From the NCBI RefSeq assembly GCF_003002825.1, contig NZ_PVTE01000010.1:1-64000 (forward strand): 64,000 bases of DNA, given 5' to 3'. Position 1 is the first letter of the stretch. Every line of letters starts with the position of its first letter. The notes below the pieces were generated by a model. It worked only from the letters and a program-made list of their open reading frames with translations. It was not told the DNA's origin and did not search any database. This stretch comes from Spirosoma oryzae (GTDB taxonomy: Bacteria > Bacteroidota > Bacteroidia > Cytophagales > Spirosomataceae). A program made the translations under genes and the position numbers. Positions 42,230 to 51,534 of this stretch are shown here, piece by piece.

Positions 42230-43075
42230 CTAAATAACAAAATTGATCGGTTCGGGGGAGTCCAGCGACTTGAGCCGAATGTCGGTCTGATGCTGGTGAA
42301 AAACCAGCGAATGAGGTTCTACGCTCTGGGTTAGCCAAACGTTACCGCCGATGATCGAATCGTGGCCGACGATGGTGTAGCCGCCCAGAATAGTCGCGTT
42401 GGCGTAAATCACCACGTTGTTTTCAATCGTCGGATGCCGCTTTTTCTGCGCCATCGACTTGGCCACATAGGTAGCGCCCAGCGTCACACCCTGATAAATC
42501 TTGACATTGTCGCCAATAACCGTCGTTTCGCCGATAACGACCCCCGTGCCGTGGTCGATAAAAAACGACCGGCCAATTTGCGCGCCGGGGTGGATGTCGA
42601 TGCCCGTCTGACCGTGCGCGTATTCGGTAAGCATACGCGGCAACAGTGGTACGTTCAGTCGTAGCAGCTCGTGCGCAATCCGATAGACGGCAATGGCGTA
42701 GAAGCCGGGATAAACAGCCACTACTTCTTCGACGCCAACGGCTGCCGGGTCGTTGTCGGCAATGGCGTGGGCATCAAACAGCAGGTTGTCGTAGATGGCG
42801 GGTAGCTTATCGAATAACTGTGCAGTCAGCGATTCCGGCGTGTTGGGCAAGTGGTTCGCCAACGGGCATAGCAGATTGACGAGCTGGTCGTTGAGCGATT
42901 GATAGGATTCCTCGATGTGCTGTGACAGTGCCTGACAGTCCTGCGTGACGGGAAACAGCAGGCGCATCAGTTGGTCGATAAACTGACCGGCAGCCGGCCG
43001 GGAAGGGAGTTTGTAGCGGTATTGAGAACGCTGAGCCAGTAAATGATCGAGGAAAGGGGCGTTGGCAACCGTCAT
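42230..43075 (-). CDS. cysE: Serine O-acetyltransferase
   Basis: The 281-residue enzyme activates serine with acetyl-CoA for cysteine synthesis. The N-terminal helical domain is followed by the hexapeptide beta-helix: [40 protein letters not shown] and [20 protein letters not shown], with the catalytic His in the FIDHGTG motif. It is the longer EpsC/plant-like type. ATG 43075 ([14 protein letters not shown]) is chosen; the upstream extension crosses the promoter region of the divergent sugar dehydrogenase. It ends in PINFVI, an Ile at the C-terminus, which is the feature CysE uses to dock into CysK. Confidence 0.9.
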   Translation of the reverse strand: MTVANAPFLDHLLAQRSQYRYKLPSRPAAGQFIDQLMRLLFPVTQDCQALSQHIEESYQSLNDQLVNLLCPLANHLPNTPESLTAQLFDKLPAIYDNLLFDAHAIADNDPAAVGVEEVVAVYPGFYAIAVYRIAHELLRLNVPLLPRMLTEYAHGQTGIDIHPGAQIGRSFFIDHGTGVVIGETTVIGDNVKIYQGVTLGATYVAKSMAQKKRHPTIENNVVIYANATILGGYTIVGHDSIIGGNVWLTQSVEPHSLVFHQHQTDIRLKSLDSPEPINFVI

Positions 43076-43284
43076 GTCTGAATCCGGAAGAGCTAAGATG
43101 AATAGTGGAAAACCTACCCCGCCCTGAGGAACGCAACCAACACCGGAGAAGGGTGCTGCTGCGTCTACCGGGCGGTCGAGCCGGTAATTGTCATGCTTTT
43201 TCAACTCTATATGCCCACGTTAAGTTCGGCCCCCCAGTTTGGCTTTGGCTTTGCAAGTGTTACGACAACTCATCGTTATCGATC

Positions 43285-44517
43285 ATGTTTAGTAAAGCAA
43301 TTACCTCCCTAGTAGTTTGTTTATTGGCCACCGCCGGCTTTGCCTGGTTGGCGAATAAATTTATCAGTCCAGCCGAAGCGACCGGCTCGGAGCAGGTCGA
43401 GCAGGCATCCCTGCTGCCTTCATTTAGAAAAGAAAGTGCGCCCTCCGCCATAAAAGCCGTTGACGCTTATCCGAAACTCACGTTCGACGCACCTGTTGAA
43501 TATACGTACGCGCAGGATGGTACCAACCGGGTGTTCGTTGTCGAACAGGCCGGTCGTATCCGTACGTTTGATAACAGCGCCAATGCAACGTCGGCACCGG
43601 TCTATCTGGACATTCGCAAAAAAGTAGCCTACGGTGGAGAGATGGGCCTGTTAGGGCTGGCGTTTCACCCGAAATTTCGCGAAAACGGCTATTTCTACGT
43701 CAACTACACGAAAAGTAACCCACGCGAAACCATCGTCAGCCGTTTTAAGGCTTCGTCGCCGTCCGCCACGAGTGTCGACCCGGCTACCGAAGTCGTGTTA
43801 CTTCGTTTCAACCAACCTTACTCGAATCACAACGGGGGAAAAGTGCTGTTTGGACCCGATGGCTATCTGTACATCGCAACGGGCGATGGCGGCAGCGGGG
43901 GCGACCCGCAAAACAACGGACAGAACCGCAACAGCTGGCTGGGGAAAGTGCTGCGCATCGACGTTAACGGCACCGAAAAAGGCCACTACGGAATTCCGGC
44001 CGACAACCCATTTGCGCAGGACGGCAATGGTCGCCCGGAGGTATTTGCGTACGGACTACGGAACCCGTGGCGCATTAGCTTCGACGATCGGAACCGGCTG
44101 TGGGCGGGTGACGTCGGACAGAACGAGATCGAAGAAATCGATATTATTACGAAGGGTGGAAACTATGGCTGGCGTATCGAGGAAGGCCGTGAGCCGTACA
44201 AGGAGCCGGATGGGAAAAAGCCCGTTGATTTGATTGAACCAATCTGGCAGTACAAACATGATAATGGTAACGTGTCAGTCACGGGCGGGAATGTATATCG
44301 GGGGAGCGCTGTCCCGTCGCTGAAAGGCAAGTACATCTACGCTGACTACGCTAGTGGTCGTGTCTGGGCGCTGGATGCCGACGGGAAAAGAGCGACGAAC
44401 AGAGAGATTATTCCCCGCGCCGGGTCGATCTCCGCATTCGGCGAGGACCAGAAAAAAGAACTCTATCTCTGCGATTTAGCTGCCGGTAAAATCCTGAAGC
44501 TATCGTCTGAACTGTGA
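43285..44517 (+). CDS. PQQ-dependent aldose sugar dehydrogenase-like protein (YliI type)
   Basis: The 410-residue protein has an N-terminal signal or anchor (ITSLVVCLLATAGFAWLANK) and a six-bladed beta-propeller of the soluble glucose/sorbosone dehydrogenase family: RVFVVEQAGRIRTFDNS, GGEMGLLGLAFHPKFRENGY, NHNGGKVLFGPDGYLYIATG, DGGSGGDPQNNGQNRNSWLG and YGLRNPWRISFD. It should oxidise sugars in the periplasm with PQQ. No PQQ biosynthesis genes are in the window. Its last codons and TGA stop (GAACTGTGA) coincide with the consensus of the CTGTGATT repeats that follow. Confidence 0.88.
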   Translation: MFSKAITSLVVCLLATAGFAWLANKFISPAEATGSEQVEQASLLPSFRKESAPSAIKAVDAYPKLTFDAPVEYTYAQDGTNRVFVVEQAGRIRTFDNSANATSAPVYLDIRKKVAYGGEMGLLGLAFHPKFRENGYFYVNYTKSNPRETIVSRFKASSPSATSVDPATEVVLLRFNQPYSNHNGGKVLFGPDGYLYIATGDGGSGGDPQNNGQNRNSWLGKVLRIDVNGTEKGHYGIPADNPFAQDGNGRPEVFAYGLRNPWRISFDDRNRLWAGDVGQNEIEEIDIITKGGNYGWRIEEGREPYKEPDGKKPVDLIEPIWQYKHDNGNVSVTGGNVYRGSAVPSLKGKYIYADYASGRVWALDADGKRATNREIIPRAGSISAFGEDQKKELYLCDLAAGKILKLSSEL

Positions 44518-44930
44518 TTTATGATGATCGGTATGATTACGCTGATTGTCTTGAACTGTGATTTTTTTGATCGACATGATTGCGCTGATTGTCCTGAACT
44601 GTGATTTATTTTGATTGCGCTGATTGTCCTGAACTGTAATTTTTGTGATTGACTTGATTGCGCTGATTTCATAGAATCATAGTCTATCAGCGTAATCAGC
44701 GTGAATCACAGTTTAGACAGTCTTGAACTGTGATTTTTTTGTTATAGATGTGATACACTGTGATTGAGATCAGCGCAATCACAGTGTATCACAGTTCGGA
44801 TAGCCTGATCATTGATCGGCGTTATCGTTCTGATTTCACAGAATCATAGTCTATCAACATAATCAGTACAAATCACAGTTCAAGACAGTTACAGTTACAG
44901 TTCAAGACAGTTACAGTTCAGACGACGGCC
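44506..44930. repeat. CTGTGATT repeat cluster
   Basis: About 425 bases consist of units with consensus CTGAACTGTGATTT plus variable spacer plus GATTGCGCTGATTGTC. There are four direct units of 35-45 bases at 44506-44660, then inverted units ending AATCACAGTT, then a perfect-looking pair GATACACTGTGATTGA (near 44752) with TCACAGTGTATCAC (near 44780), then more inverted units. Unit length varies, so this is not a CRISPR array. The first unit contains the sugar dehydrogenase stop codon. The remaining 80 bases to the HhH gene at 45013 hold no recognised element. Confidence 0.85.
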
Positions 44931-45012
44931 GCTCACTAGAAAATAAATGCATGATCGTGTTTACATTCGTATGTTCCTAACTAGTTGTTAGCTACATAAT
45001 ACCGTTCACACC

Positions 45013-46005
45013 ATGCTTCGTAAATTGCAGTCGCTTGTCAGCGACTATTTCCGCGTTTCCTACCATGAGGGGCGCGGCATTCTTGTCCTTATCGCTTTCG
45101 TTGTTATTGCACTGCTCACGGGTGTTCTCTACAAGCGGTTCGTGCCTGTCCGACCAGTCGACACGTCCGTTACCGATCAAAAAAAACTGGATAGTCTGCT
45201 ACGTCTAATGCAGGACGAGGAGGCTAATAAGCCGCAGTACGGTAAAAACGACACCCGCGACCGTACCGACGCTGAACGATTCAACGAGCCCAAACGACGA
45301 ACGGGTGAGCGATTTGCCTTCAACCCAAACACAGTCAGTGTTGCCGACTGGCAGCGGCTGGGGCTTCCTCAATGGTTGGCCGAACGGATCGATAAATACC
45401 GCAGCAAGGGCGGACAGTTTCGGCAGAAAGCGGATCTGCTGAAGATTTACAATTTTCCACCGGCGTTGTATTCGGAACTGGAGCCCTACATTACGCTGCC
45501 CGCCAGCGCACCGGAAAATGGCAGGCGTCCGTTTGCCGACCGACCTGCCGCTTATAGTTATACGTCGGGGAATCGGTATCCCGAACGACCACATGTGGAA
45601 CGTCCCGTCCTGCAACCGTTCGACATCAATACGGCCGATAGTAGTCAACTGGTGGCGCTCAATGGTATTGGCCCCACGTCGGCCGGCCGAATCCTGAAAT
45701 TTCGAAATGCCTTGGGCGGGTTCGTATCAACGAATCAATTTGCCGATATATACGGGCTGGATTCGGTGGGGCGGGTCGAGCTGATGCGGCTGGGGCAGAT
45801 TCGATCGGCTCCACGCCGTATTCCGATCAACACGGCGAGTGCAGCCGACCTCGACCGCCACCCGTTCCTCTCGCGTCGGCAGGCAGAAGTCATTGTCCGC
45901 TACCGGGAGCAACACGGGGCTTTCACCTCCGCTGAATCCCTGAAGCCGATCCGCATTCTCGATGCCCAGACGATCGAGAAAATCGCACCGTATCTGGAGT
46001 TTTAA
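45013..46005 (+). CDS. Membrane-anchored helix-hairpin-helix (ComEA-like) protein
   Basis: The 330-residue protein has one N-terminal membrane segment (GILVLIAFVVIALLTGVLYK) and at least three helix-hairpin-helix units: NPNTVSVADWQRLGLPQWLA, DINTADSSQLVALNGIGPTS and INTASAADLDRHPFLSRRQA. HhH domains bind DNA without sequence preference; anchored forms such as ComEA take part in DNA uptake. No other competence genes are adjacent, so that role is only suggested. The stop codon TAA (46003-46005) overlaps the inverted repeat. Confidence 0.85.
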   Translation: MLRKLQSLVSDYFRVSYHEGRGILVLIAFVVIALLTGVLYKRFVPVRPVDTSVTDQKKLDSLLRLMQDEEANKPQYGKNDTRDRTDAERFNEPKRRTGERFAFNPNTVSVADWQRLGLPQWLAERIDKYRSKGGQFRQKADLLKIYNFPPALYSELEPYITLPASAPENGRRPFADRPAAYSYTSGNRYPERPHVERPVLQPFDINTADSSQLVALNGIGPTSAGRILKFRNALGGFVSTNQFADIYGLDSVGRVELMRLGQIRSAPRRIPINTASAADLDRHPFLSRRQAEVIVRYREQHGAFTSAESLKPIRILDAQTIEKIAPYLEF

Positions 46006-46083
46006 AGAGCGAAAGAATGAAAGAGTGAAAGAGTGAAAGAGCGATTGGCTAGTCTAATCGCTCTTTCATTCTTTCGCTCTTTG
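46004..46083. repeat. GAAAGAGT-type inverted repeat with 8-base period
   Basis: The left arm 46004-46047 is made of AAAGAGCG, AAAGAATG and two AAAGAGTG-like units; the right arm 46057-46083 is complementary (AATCGCTCTTTCATTCTTTC, then GCTCTTT), with the left arm two units longer. It joins the stop codon of the HhH gene to within two bases of the LOG stop codon, filling the whole space between these convergent genes. Confidence 0.88.
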
Positions 46084-46085
46084 AA

Positions 46086-46886
46086 TTAGAAATTCGGCTT
46101 CAGCATGTATTTGCTGTAGAAGTCGTCGATGGCTTTCACGGCGTCTTCCGGGTTGTCGACAATTGTGATGAGCTTCATGTCTTCCGGGTTGATGTTGTGC
46201 TCCTGAGCCAGCATGACGTCAGTGATCCAGTCGATCAGCCCCTGCCAGTACGACCGGCCGACAAGCACGATCGGGAAGCGAGCGATTTTCTTGGTCTGAA
46301 TGAGCGTGATGGCTTCAAACAGTTCATCGAGTGTTCCCATACCACCGGGCATCACGACGAAGCCCTGCGCGTACTTGACGAACATCACTTTACGGACAAA
46401 GAAAAAGTCGAAATTAATGCTCTTGTCGGCGTCGATGTAGATGTTGCTATGCTGCTCGAACGGAAGCTTGATATTCAGCCCGACTGACTTGCCGCCCTGC
46501 TCGTAGGCCCCTTTGTTGCCGGCTTCCATGATGCCGGGGCCACCGCCCGTTATAACACCGTAGCCGTGCCGTACCAGTTTGGCAGCAATGTCTTCGGTCA
46601 TTTTGTAATACGGGTTGTCGGGCTTGGTGCGGGCCGATCCAAAAATCGACACACAGGGGCCAATCTTTGCCAATTTGTCGAAGCCCTCGACGAACTCGGC
46701 CATCACTTTGAAGATGACCCACGAGTCAGCTGTTTTGATTTCGTTCCAGTTATGGTCCTGAAACGCTTCCTTGATCCGTTGCTCGTCGGCGGTGAGTAGT
46801 AGTTCGTCGCGTTTGGGTAAATCCTGGGTTATGCGTTCTGTGCTCTGTGTTTCTGAGCGATGCACATTTTCTTTCGTTCCTTCCAT
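46086..46886 (-). CDS. LOG-family protein (TIGR00730, nucleoside 5'-monophosphate phosphoribohydrolase)
   Basis: The 266-residue protein carries the LOG motifs GYGVITGGGPGIMEAGNKGA and FVVMPGGMGTLDELFEAITL, which form the nucleotide-binding active site with the conserved Arg and Glu. Such enzymes release the base from cytokinin-like or purine 5'-monophosphates. A charged N-terminal extension of about 60 residues precedes the domain. ATG 46886 is chosen since the open frame upstream runs through the divergent promoter region of rpiB. Confidence 0.88.
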   Translation of the reverse strand: MEGTKENVHRSETQSTERITQDLPKRDELLLTADEQRIKEAFQDHNWNEIKTADSWVIFKVMAEFVEGFDKLAKIGPCVSIFGSARTKPDNPYYKMTEDIAAKLVRHGYGVITGGGPGIMEAGNKGAYEQGGKSVGLNIKLPFEQHSNIYIDADKSINFDFFFVRKVMFVKYAQGFVVMPGGMGTLDELFEAITLIQTKKIARFPIVLVGRSYWQGLIDWITDVMLAQEHNINPEDMKLITIVDNPEDAVKAIDDFYSKYMLKPNF

Positions 46887-46993
46887 ACTTATTCTAAAAG
46901 GCAGTGGAGTGACTGACTGGCACGTAATCAATTGAAAACTAGTATCCTTTGCAACGTATGAGGTCTGTCTGTCAGCCATGCCAGTCAGATTTA

Positions 46994-47026
46994 TTGCAAA
47001 GGGGATCGTAATAACGAATAATTTTG
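46994..47026 (+). promoter_or_regulatory. rpiB promoter
   Basis: TTG at 46994-46996, a 22-base spacer and TAATTTTG at 47019-47026 give a good Bacteroidota promoter 44 bases upstream of the rpiB ATG. The spacer is slightly long compared with the folD promoter. Confidence 0.5.
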
Positions 47027-47069
47027 TGAAAACGTTTTGTTTTCGCGCTCTAATACGAGTCTGTTGCCC

Positions 47070-47504
47070 ATGCCTACATCCATTGCTATCGGTGCCGATC
47101 ACGCCGGATTTGCGTACAAGGAAGCCATCAAGACCTGGCTAATCGATCACGACTATACGGTAGAGGATTTCGGTACCTATTCCGCCGATTCTGCCGACTA
47201 TGCTGACTTCGCGCACCCCGTTGCTACGGCGGTGGAAACCGGAACGGCGGAGCGGGGTATTTTGGTCTGCGGAAGCGGGGAGGGCGTGTCGATGACGGCC
47301 AATAAGCATCAGGGTATACGGGCGGCACTCGTCTGGCGCGCCGATCTGGCCCAGGTAACCCGGCAGCACAACGACGCCAATGTGCTATGCCTGCCCGAAC
47401 GGTTCGTCGACCTTGACACCGCATTCGCCTGCGTTGAGGCTTTCCTGAACACCGAATTTGAAGGCGGTCGCCACCAACGCCGGGTCGACAAAATGAGCTG
47501 TTAG
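47070..47504 (+). CDS. rpiB: Ribose 5-phosphate isomerase B
   Basis: The 144-residue enzyme interconverts ribose 5-phosphate and ribulose 5-phosphate in the pentose phosphate pathway. IAIGADHAGFAYKEAIKTWL is the family start; the catalytic Cys is in GILVCGSGEGVSMTANKHQG and IRAALVWRADLAQVTRQHND contains the phosphate-binding residues. ATG 47070 fits the usual length. It diverges from the LOG gene and is followed by a short GTAGAGACC hairpin. Confidence 0.93.
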   Translation: MPTSIAIGADHAGFAYKEAIKTWLIDHDYTVEDFGTYSADSADYADFAHPVATAVETGTAERGILVCGSGEGVSMTANKHQGIRAALVWRADLAQVTRQHNDANVLCLPERFVDLDTAFACVEAFLNTEFEGGRHQRRVDKMSC

Positions 47505-47508
47505 TACT

Positions 47509-47534
47509 GTAGAGACCGGCGCATCGGTCTCTAC
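47509..47534. repeat. Short GTAGAGAC palindrome
   Basis: GTAGAGACCG (47509-47518) and CGGTCTCTAC (47525-47534) form a perfect 10-bp stem with a 6-base loop, five bases after the rpiB stop and eight bases from the alaA stop. It is the minimal form of the family at 53510-53635 and 63376-63454 and lies between convergent genes. Confidence 0.8.
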
Positions 47535-47542
47535 ACTGTCCG

Positions 47543-48769
47543 TTACAACCGTCTGCTTTCCAGAAATGCTTCGATGCGATCCATCGCAATCGTCAGCTCA
47601 TCGACGGAGGGCAGGCAGACGATGCGGAAGTGACCGTCGTTGGGAAAATTAAAGCCCGTTCCGGCGACAACCAGCACTTTCTGTTCCGTCAGTAGATCGT
47701 AAACAAACTCGTTGTCGTCGGCAATGCGGAACTGGCTCAGGTCGATTTTGGGGAAGACGTACAGGGCGCCCTTGGGTTTGACGCACGACACCCCCGGAAT
47801 GGCGATCAGCCGGTTATACGCCAGCATGATCTGTTTGTGAAGCCGTCCGGCGGGCATCACCAGATCGTTGATACTCTGATACCCACCCAGGGCCGTCTGA
47901 ATAGCGTACTGCGTCGGAACGTTGGCGCAGAGCCGTAGACTGGCCAGTAGCGTCAGTCCTTCGATATAGGATTTAGCCTGTTGCCGCGCCCCGCTCAGAA
48001 TCAGCCAGCCGCCCCGGAAACCGGCAGCGCGGTAGTTCTTCGACAGGCCACCCATCGAAATACACAAGGTGTCGTGCACGAAACGGGCCATGTGGTGATG
48101 CGTGGCTCCGTCGTATAGAATCCGGTCGTAAATCTCGTCGGCGAAGACAATCAGCCGGTTTTGTTCGGCGATACGGGCAATGCCTTCCAATACGGCTGGT
48201 GTGTAGACGGCCCCCGTCGGGTTATTCGGGTTAATAACAACGACGGCCCGCGTACGATCCGTAATCTTGCTTTCGATATCGGCAAGATCGGGGTTCCAGT
48301 CGGCCGATTCATCGCAACGGTAATGGACGGGTTTACCACCGCAAAGCGCGACCGACGTTGTCCAGAGTGGGTAGTCGGGGGAGGGGACCAGTACTTCGTC
48401 GCCCTCGTTAATGAGCGCCTGCATCGACAGCAGAATCAGTTCGCTGACCCCATTGCCGATGTATACGTCGTTGATGGTTACGCCCGGCAGGCCCAGCGTC
48501 TGCGTATAGTGCATGACCGCTTTCCGGGCCGCGAACAGACCCCGCGAGTCGGAATAACCCTGCGCGTTGCGGATGTTCAGGATGATGTCGTGAACGATCT
48601 CGTCGGGCGCGTCGAAGCCAAACGGTGCCGGGTTGCCAATGTTCAGACTGATGATCTTGTAACCCTGACTCTCCAGCTCCAGCGCTTTCTCGTAGACCGG
48701 GCCGCGTATGTCGTATTTCAGATGCGTCAGTCGTTCACTCTTGCGTATTTCCCGGTCGGTGCGTTCCAT
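47543..48769 (-). CDS. alaA: Alanine-synthesising aminotransferase AlaA
   Basis: The 408-residue class I aminotransferase parallels E. coli AlaA (YfbQ): YDIRGPVYEKALELESQGYK, LNIGNPAPFGFDAPDEIVHD, VYIGNGVSELILLSMQALIN, VVVINPNNPTGAVYTPAVLE and the PLP lysine in SMGGLSKNYRAAGFRGGWLI. It makes alanine from pyruvate and glutamate. Length and C-terminal block (FRIVCLPSVDEL) are normal. It is the single gene of its unit, convergent with rpiB. Confidence 0.92.
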   Translation of the reverse strand: MERTDREIRKSERLTHLKYDIRGPVYEKALELESQGYKIISLNIGNPAPFGFDAPDEIVHDIILNIRNAQGYSDSRGLFAARKAVMHYTQTLGLPGVTINDVYIGNGVSELILLSMQALINEGDEVLVPSPDYPLWTTSVALCGGKPVHYRCDESADWNPDLADIESKITDRTRAVVVINPNNPTGAVYTPAVLEGIARIAEQNRLIVFADEIYDRILYDGATHHHMARFVHDTLCISMGGLSKNYRAAGFRGGWLILSGARQQAKSYIEGLTLLASLRLCANVPTQYAIQTALGGYQSINDLVMPAGRLHKQIMLAYNRLIAIPGVSCVKPKGALYVFPKIDLSQFRIADDNEFVYDLLTEQKVLVVAGTGFNFPNDGHFRIVCLPSVDELTIAMDRIEAFLESRRL

Positions 48770-48790
48770 GCCGCAAAACTACGGAAAGCC

Positions 48791-49825
48791 TTACTTAAAC
48801 ACCAGCGGCCGACCTTCCTGCGGCACGATGAACCGATTCGGCGGGATGTTGCGATTCTGTAACGCCTGCTTCAGGTCGGTCGCCGGTTCGTATAAACCAT
48901 CGTCACCCTGTTGGAATGTACCGAAGTGAATGCCGACGGCCTGTGGAGTTTTCAGGTCGAGCATCGTTTGTACGGCCCCTGCCGGCGACATATGTACCGG
49001 AGCCATGAACCACTCCGGTCGGTATGAGCCGATGGGCAGCAGCGCCAGCTTGATCGTACCCGCCGGGCCGGCCTGCTCACCGATTCGCTTGTAATGCGGT
49101 CCGTAGCCACTGTCGCCACAAAAGAAGGTTGTACCAAACGAGGTATGAAGCAGGTAGCCGGCCCAGAGCGTCCGGTCGCGGTCGAACAGACCCCGGTTGC
49201 TGAAGTGCTGGGCCTGCGTGCAGGTCAGCGACAGCTTATCGTTAACACGTAGCGTGTCATTCCAGTCGAGTTCTTTGCTAATGCGTCCACCCGCTCTTTT
49301 CGGGAGGTAGGATACCCCCAATGGCGTCACGAACAGCGGATTATGCGCCTTGACCAGCTTCTTGATCGTCGGTAAGTCGAGGTGGTCGTAATGAGCATGG
49401 CTAAGCAGGACAACGTCGATCGGCGGTAACTCCTCGAATCGTAGTCCCGCCGGGCGTTTGCGTTTGATACCCAGCCAGGCTGTCGGCCCTACGCGTTCCG
49501 ACCAAACGGGATCGGTCAGAATGTTCAGCCCATTGGTCTGAATCAGGAAAGTAGAGTGATTGACAAACGTCAGCACCAGACTGTCCCCTTCGACGCGGTT
49601 TTTGGGCTTGCTGCCCACATACGCGTCGGGCTGTTCGGGCCACGGTCCCTTGTCGCGGTGCAGTAACCATTCCAGCACACTCCCCGTCGACCGCTCTTTC
49701 TGACCGGGATTGATAAATTTTTTGCCATTGAAATGGTCTGTTTTGGGACCACTGTACCGAGGGGCACAACCCGGAAGCTGAACGAGTACAAGGCAGGCAA
49801 AAACTAGTAAAAAGCTGCGGGACAT
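48791..49825 (-). CDS. Metallo-beta-lactamase-fold lipoprotein (NAPE-PLD-like)
   Basis: The 344-residue protein has a lipoprotein signal (MSRSFLLVFACLVLVQLPGC; lipid Cys at 20) and an MBL domain with VVLLSHAHYDHLDLPTIKKL (H-x-H-x-D-H), FFCGDSGYGPHYKRIG and a late metal-binding His in AVGIHFGTFQQ. The overall layout follows the N-acyl-phosphatidylethanolamine phospholipase D-like group, so it may hydrolyse a phosphodiester lipid at the cell surface or periplasm. The start is at the ATG before the signal peptide; a TTG seven codons upstream also exists. Confidence 0.87.
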   Translation of the reverse strand: MSRSFLLVFACLVLVQLPGCAPRYSGPKTDHFNGKKFINPGQKERSTGSVLEWLLHRDKGPWPEQPDAYVGSKPKNRVEGDSLVLTFVNHSTFLIQTNGLNILTDPVWSERVGPTAWLGIKRKRPAGLRFEELPPIDVVLLSHAHYDHLDLPTIKKLVKAHNPLFVTPLGVSYLPKRAGGRISKELDWNDTLRVNDKLSLTCTQAQHFSNRGLFDRDRTLWAGYLLHTSFGTTFFCGDSGYGPHYKRIGEQAGPAGTIKLALLPIGSYRPEWFMAPVHMSPAGAVQTMLDLKTPQAVGIHFGTFQQGDDGLYEPATDLKQALQNRNIPPNRFIVPQEGRPLVFK

Positions 49826-49879
49826 AGGTATATCGTGACCGAACAAGGAAATGACGTTATCACAACCGCAGATCAGGAG

Positions 49880-50119
49880 TCATGGTTTGTCGGGCCGGGT
49901 TCGCAAAGGGTTTGGACGTTGAATAGGCTTATCAGACTTATGTATTTGTCGTCCATCTCCGAGTGATGGATTAGCTGGGTTGGCGTAATAAATAGCTTTA
50001 GCCCGACGGATGAGCTTCAAGGCTGCATCAAGTCGTTCCTGCGGTGTTTTCGACCACCAGTATTCCTTATCGTACTTCGGAATATCGTCGGGATTACTGG
50101 CTTTGTAAATCCTGTCCAT
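49880..50119 (-). CDS. Small protein of unknown function
   Basis: The 79-residue protein contains KYDKEYWWSKTPQERLDAAL and KLIRRAKAIYYANPANPSLG, a pattern resembling short uncharacterised proteins that often precede nucleotidyltransferase or toxin genes. The C-terminus is basic and Pro-rich (KPIQRPNPLRTRPDKP). No partner gene adjoins, so no role is given. The ATG at 50119 follows an AT-rich upstream segment. Confidence 0.55.
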   Translation of the reverse strand: MDRIYKASNPDDIPKYDKEYWWSKTPQERLDAALKLIRRAKAIYYANPANPSLGDGRQIHKSDKPIQRPNPLRTRPDKP

Positions 50120-50232
50120 GATTGTATAACGGATTGTAAAGCTAAGTCGGGCCAGACCAACTTATCGAAAATTGATCGTTTATCAAACCATATGGTGCTA
50201 CAGCTACTTATACGGGCTCGATAAACACCTGT

Positions 50233-50646
50233 ATGGAAACGAAGGAAAAGCTTAGTCCCGACGAATTTAACAAAATCAAACAAAACATTCAGGACATCAA
50301 ACTGGCGTTGCTGACCACGCAATTGCCCGATGGAAGCCTGCGCAGCCGACCCATGCTAACCCGGCAGCTCGACCCCGACGGAACGATGTGGTTTTATACC
50401 CGCGAGAACTCCGATAAGGTCGCCCAGATCCGGCAGCATCCGGCCGTTGCCCTGGGTTACGCCAGCGCGGAAAAACAGGTGACGGTCAGTACGTCGGGAA
50501 CGGCAGAAGTCGTGAAAGATCAGGCGAAAGTCGATGAACTGTGGGATGAAAACGTACAGCAGTGGTTTCCCGAAGGCAAAGACGATCCGAACGTGGTTTT
50601 GCTTCGAATCACGACGCTGGCGGGCGAATGCTGGTCGAACGACTAA
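50233..50646 (+). CDS. Pyridoxamine 5'-phosphate oxidase-related general stress protein
   Basis: The 137-residue split-barrel protein begins METKEKLSPDEFNKIKQNIQ and contains LALLTTQLPDGSLRSRPMLT, DGTMWFYTRENSDKVAQIRQ and ALGYASAEKQVTVSTSGTAE. It matches the general-stress-protein-26 group, which binds FMN or related flavins. The sequence lacks the late residues used by true PdxH. Its stop (50646) is immediately adjacent to the stop of the convergent transporter gene (50647). Confidence 0.85.
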   Translation: METKEKLSPDEFNKIKQNIQDIKLALLTTQLPDGSLRSRPMLTRQLDPDGTMWFYTRENSDKVAQIRQHPAVALGYASAEKQVTVSTSGTAEVVKDQAKVDELWDENVQQWFPEGKDDPNVVLLRITTLAGECWSND

Positions 50647-51534
50647 TCAGCCCAGTAGCGTAATGAGCGCAGCTCCACCGACCATAACAAGGGCACCGAG
50701 CAGTTTGCGTAGTATATGCTGTTCCTGAAAAAAATGGTAGCCGAGCCCCACACTGACTAGTGCCGATAACTGAAACAAGGCCAGCGCATAGCCAACGGGC
50801 ACTCGCGACAACACAAGATTACTGGTAAACTGTGTTAGTCCAACCATAGCACACAAGCCTAAAAACAGACGCTTATGGCTGGCTAACGTGGTCAGCTGGG
50901 ATCGCCAGTTGTGGCGTATCGTCAGGGTAATCCAGCCAAGCGTAACTAGAAAACTCAACCCGCACCAGTAGAAGAAAGCGATGAACGGCGTCGAGGTGAG
51001 TATCGCTTTTTTCAGGAAAACTCCGTCAGCCGCTGAAAAAACCAATGCCATCAAACGCAATCTGACCGCCGGTTGCTGCACAACGGTCCACGACAGACGC
51101 TCCTGCCGATTGGCTACAACGACATAACTACCCACGATAAGCAGCACTACGCCGACAATGCCCCACCAACGGGGAATCTCGTGCAACACCACGACGCCCA
51201 GTAGTAAGCCAACGACTGATTTGTAAGCGTTGATGGGCCCTAAGACCGACAGATCGCCAATACGCAGCGCCCGCACAAGAAACACGTTGCCCAAAACGGC
51301 GAACAGGCTGGTCAGGACCATGTTCAGCCAGAATGACGTCGGCAGATCGATAAACCGGAGCTGCGGCCAACCTAGCAGGCAGGCTACTGTCAACAGGCCA
51401 AACGTTGCGCCGGTGACAAACAGTGGGTCGACGGCGCGGTGGGTAAGCTGTTTCTGAAAGACGTTAGCCAGTGGATTGGCGACGATCCGAATGAGAACAG
51501 CGAGACTAGTAAGCGATATAAACACAGGCTCCAT
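50647..51534 (-). CDS. EamA/DMT-family transporter
   Basis: The 295-residue inner-membrane protein has ten hydrophobic segments in two repeated halves; the first half ends in FLVRALRIGDLSVLGPINAY and the second has GVFLKKAILTSTPFIAFFYW and NLVLSRVPVGYALALFQLSA, all typical of EamA transporters. The substrate is unknown. No spacer is left between its stop codon and that of the PNPOx-like gene, so termination must occur within coding sequence. Confidence 0.88.
   Translation of the reverse strand: MEPVFISLTSLAVLIRIVANPLANVFQKQLTHRAVDPLFVTGATFGLLTVACLLGWPQLRFIDLPTSFWLNMVLTSLFAVLGNVFLVRALRIGDLSVLGPINAYKSVVGLLLGVVVLHEIPRWWGIVGVVLLIVGSYVVVANRQERLSWTVVQQPAVRLRLMALVFSAADGVFLKKAILTSTPFIAFFYWCGLSFLVTLGWITLTIRHNWRSQLTTLASHKRLFLGLCAMVGLTQFTSNLVLSRVPVGYALALFQLSALVSVGLGYHFFQEQHILRKLLGALVMVGGAALITLLG

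Noticed and set aside
44506..44930. CRISPR-like array
   Set aside because: Unit and spacer lengths vary, units invert midway, and no cas gene is present. It is an intergenic repeat cluster.
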